DNA of 64,000 nt, from assembly GCA_963717255.1 (NCBI GenBank), contig CAVQVT010000002.1, positions 1-64,000 on the forward strand, read 5' to 3'. Every line of letters begins with the position of its first letter. Within the stretch, counting starts at the first letter, position 1. The stretch comes from CAIYQJ01 sp963717255 (lineage in GTDB: Bacteria > Chloroflexota > Limnocylindria > Limnocylindrales > CSP1-4). The translations under genes were made by a program, and so were the position numbers. The notes under the pieces were generated by a model. That model was not told the origin of the DNA. It saw only the letters and a program-made list of their open reading frames with translations, and searched no databases. Positions 63,838-64,000 of this stretch are shown here, piece after piece.

Positions 63838-64000
63838 CCCGGTCGCCACGCACCTGGCCGGGGTGCATCGTGGGTCGGGTGGGAGTGCCTGCCCGGAGCA
63901 TGGCGCCGGGTCGTCCCGAGTCGGGACCGGTGGACGGTCCACAGACTTCTCCACACGCCGTCCACCGGAGCCCGCGTTCCGTGGATATCTTCGCGGCCGG
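63838..64000. other. Right-edge intergenic segment with DnaA-box-like sites
   Basis: No gene seen. TTCTCCACA at 63947-63955 differs from the DnaA box TTATCCACA at one position; CGTGGATAT at 63980-63988 is a two-mismatch inverse box; GTGGACGGTCCAC (63930-63942) is a perfect palindrome. These could be origin or promoter elements; too weak to call. Confidence 0.25.

Overview
The window is very GC-rich DNA with high GC at third codon positions and dense coding. Genes are packed in operons whose members mostly overlap by 4 nt (GTGA or ATGA) or 1 nt (TGATG), and GTG starts are common. There are no outer-membrane genes, many secreted Ig-like proteins, a fused AccD-AccA subunit and a C50-type carotenoid cluster. 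This best fits a Gram-positive-like (monoderm) high-GC bacterium, most likely Chloroflexota of the Limnocylindria type. The taxonomic call is inference; there is no rRNA or tRNA gene in the window to settle it.

Layout. 1-3.4 kb (minus): trpS, an AI-2E family permease and surE (cut by the left edge). 3.5-6.8 kb (plus): hom-thrC-thrB threonine operon. 6.9-7.6 kb (minus): dienelactone hydrolase. 7.7-20.8 kb (plus): aspartokinase, then birA, an ECF sigma factor with a one-helix membrane partner, and a type II fatty-acid operon (accDA fusion, a degenerate BCCP-like gene, accC, fabZ, a phosphoesterase, fabF, accB, fabH, fabG). BirA would biotinylate AccB, AccC and AccDA make malonyl-CoA, and FabH/FabF/FabG/FabZ elongate; fabD, acpP and enoyl reductase are not here. 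21-38.6 kb (plus): a secretome island with an ECF sigma factor and seven exported proteins, including a subtilase and three paralogues built from Cys-paired Ig-like modules. 38.7-41.3 kb (minus): a PRC/MgtE_N/CBS soluble sensor coupled to an atypical NRAMP-family transporter, behind a roughly 200-nt structured leader. 41.6-49.5 kb (plus): a diguanylate cyclase, a membrane protein, a TPR protein, a DNA-methylase-like protein and a DUF885 hydrolase. 49.6-55.4 kb (minus): plsY after a five-gene carotenoid operon (crtYe-crtYf-UbiA/GT fusion-crtI-crtB). 55.7-59.5 kb (plus): MscS channel, acetyl-CoA synthetase and a hypothetical. 59.6-61 kb (minus): a coiled-coil protein. 61.2-63.8 kb (plus): moaA, an RDD membrane protein and a probable lipoprotein. 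The right edge has weak DnaA-box-like sites.

Two window-wide patterns stand out. First, many genes have a TANNNT -10 box only 6-9 nt before the start codon, which implies leaderless or nearly leaderless transcripts. Second, at least nine single-base frame breaks affect seven genes (the two BCCP-type genes, two secreted proteins, the MgtE-like sensor, the methylase-like gene and the lipoprotein). All other core enzymes are intact, so either the assembly has indels in GC-rich low-complexity stretches or some accessory genes are decaying. No CRISPR array, insertion sequence, tRNA or rRNA was seen.
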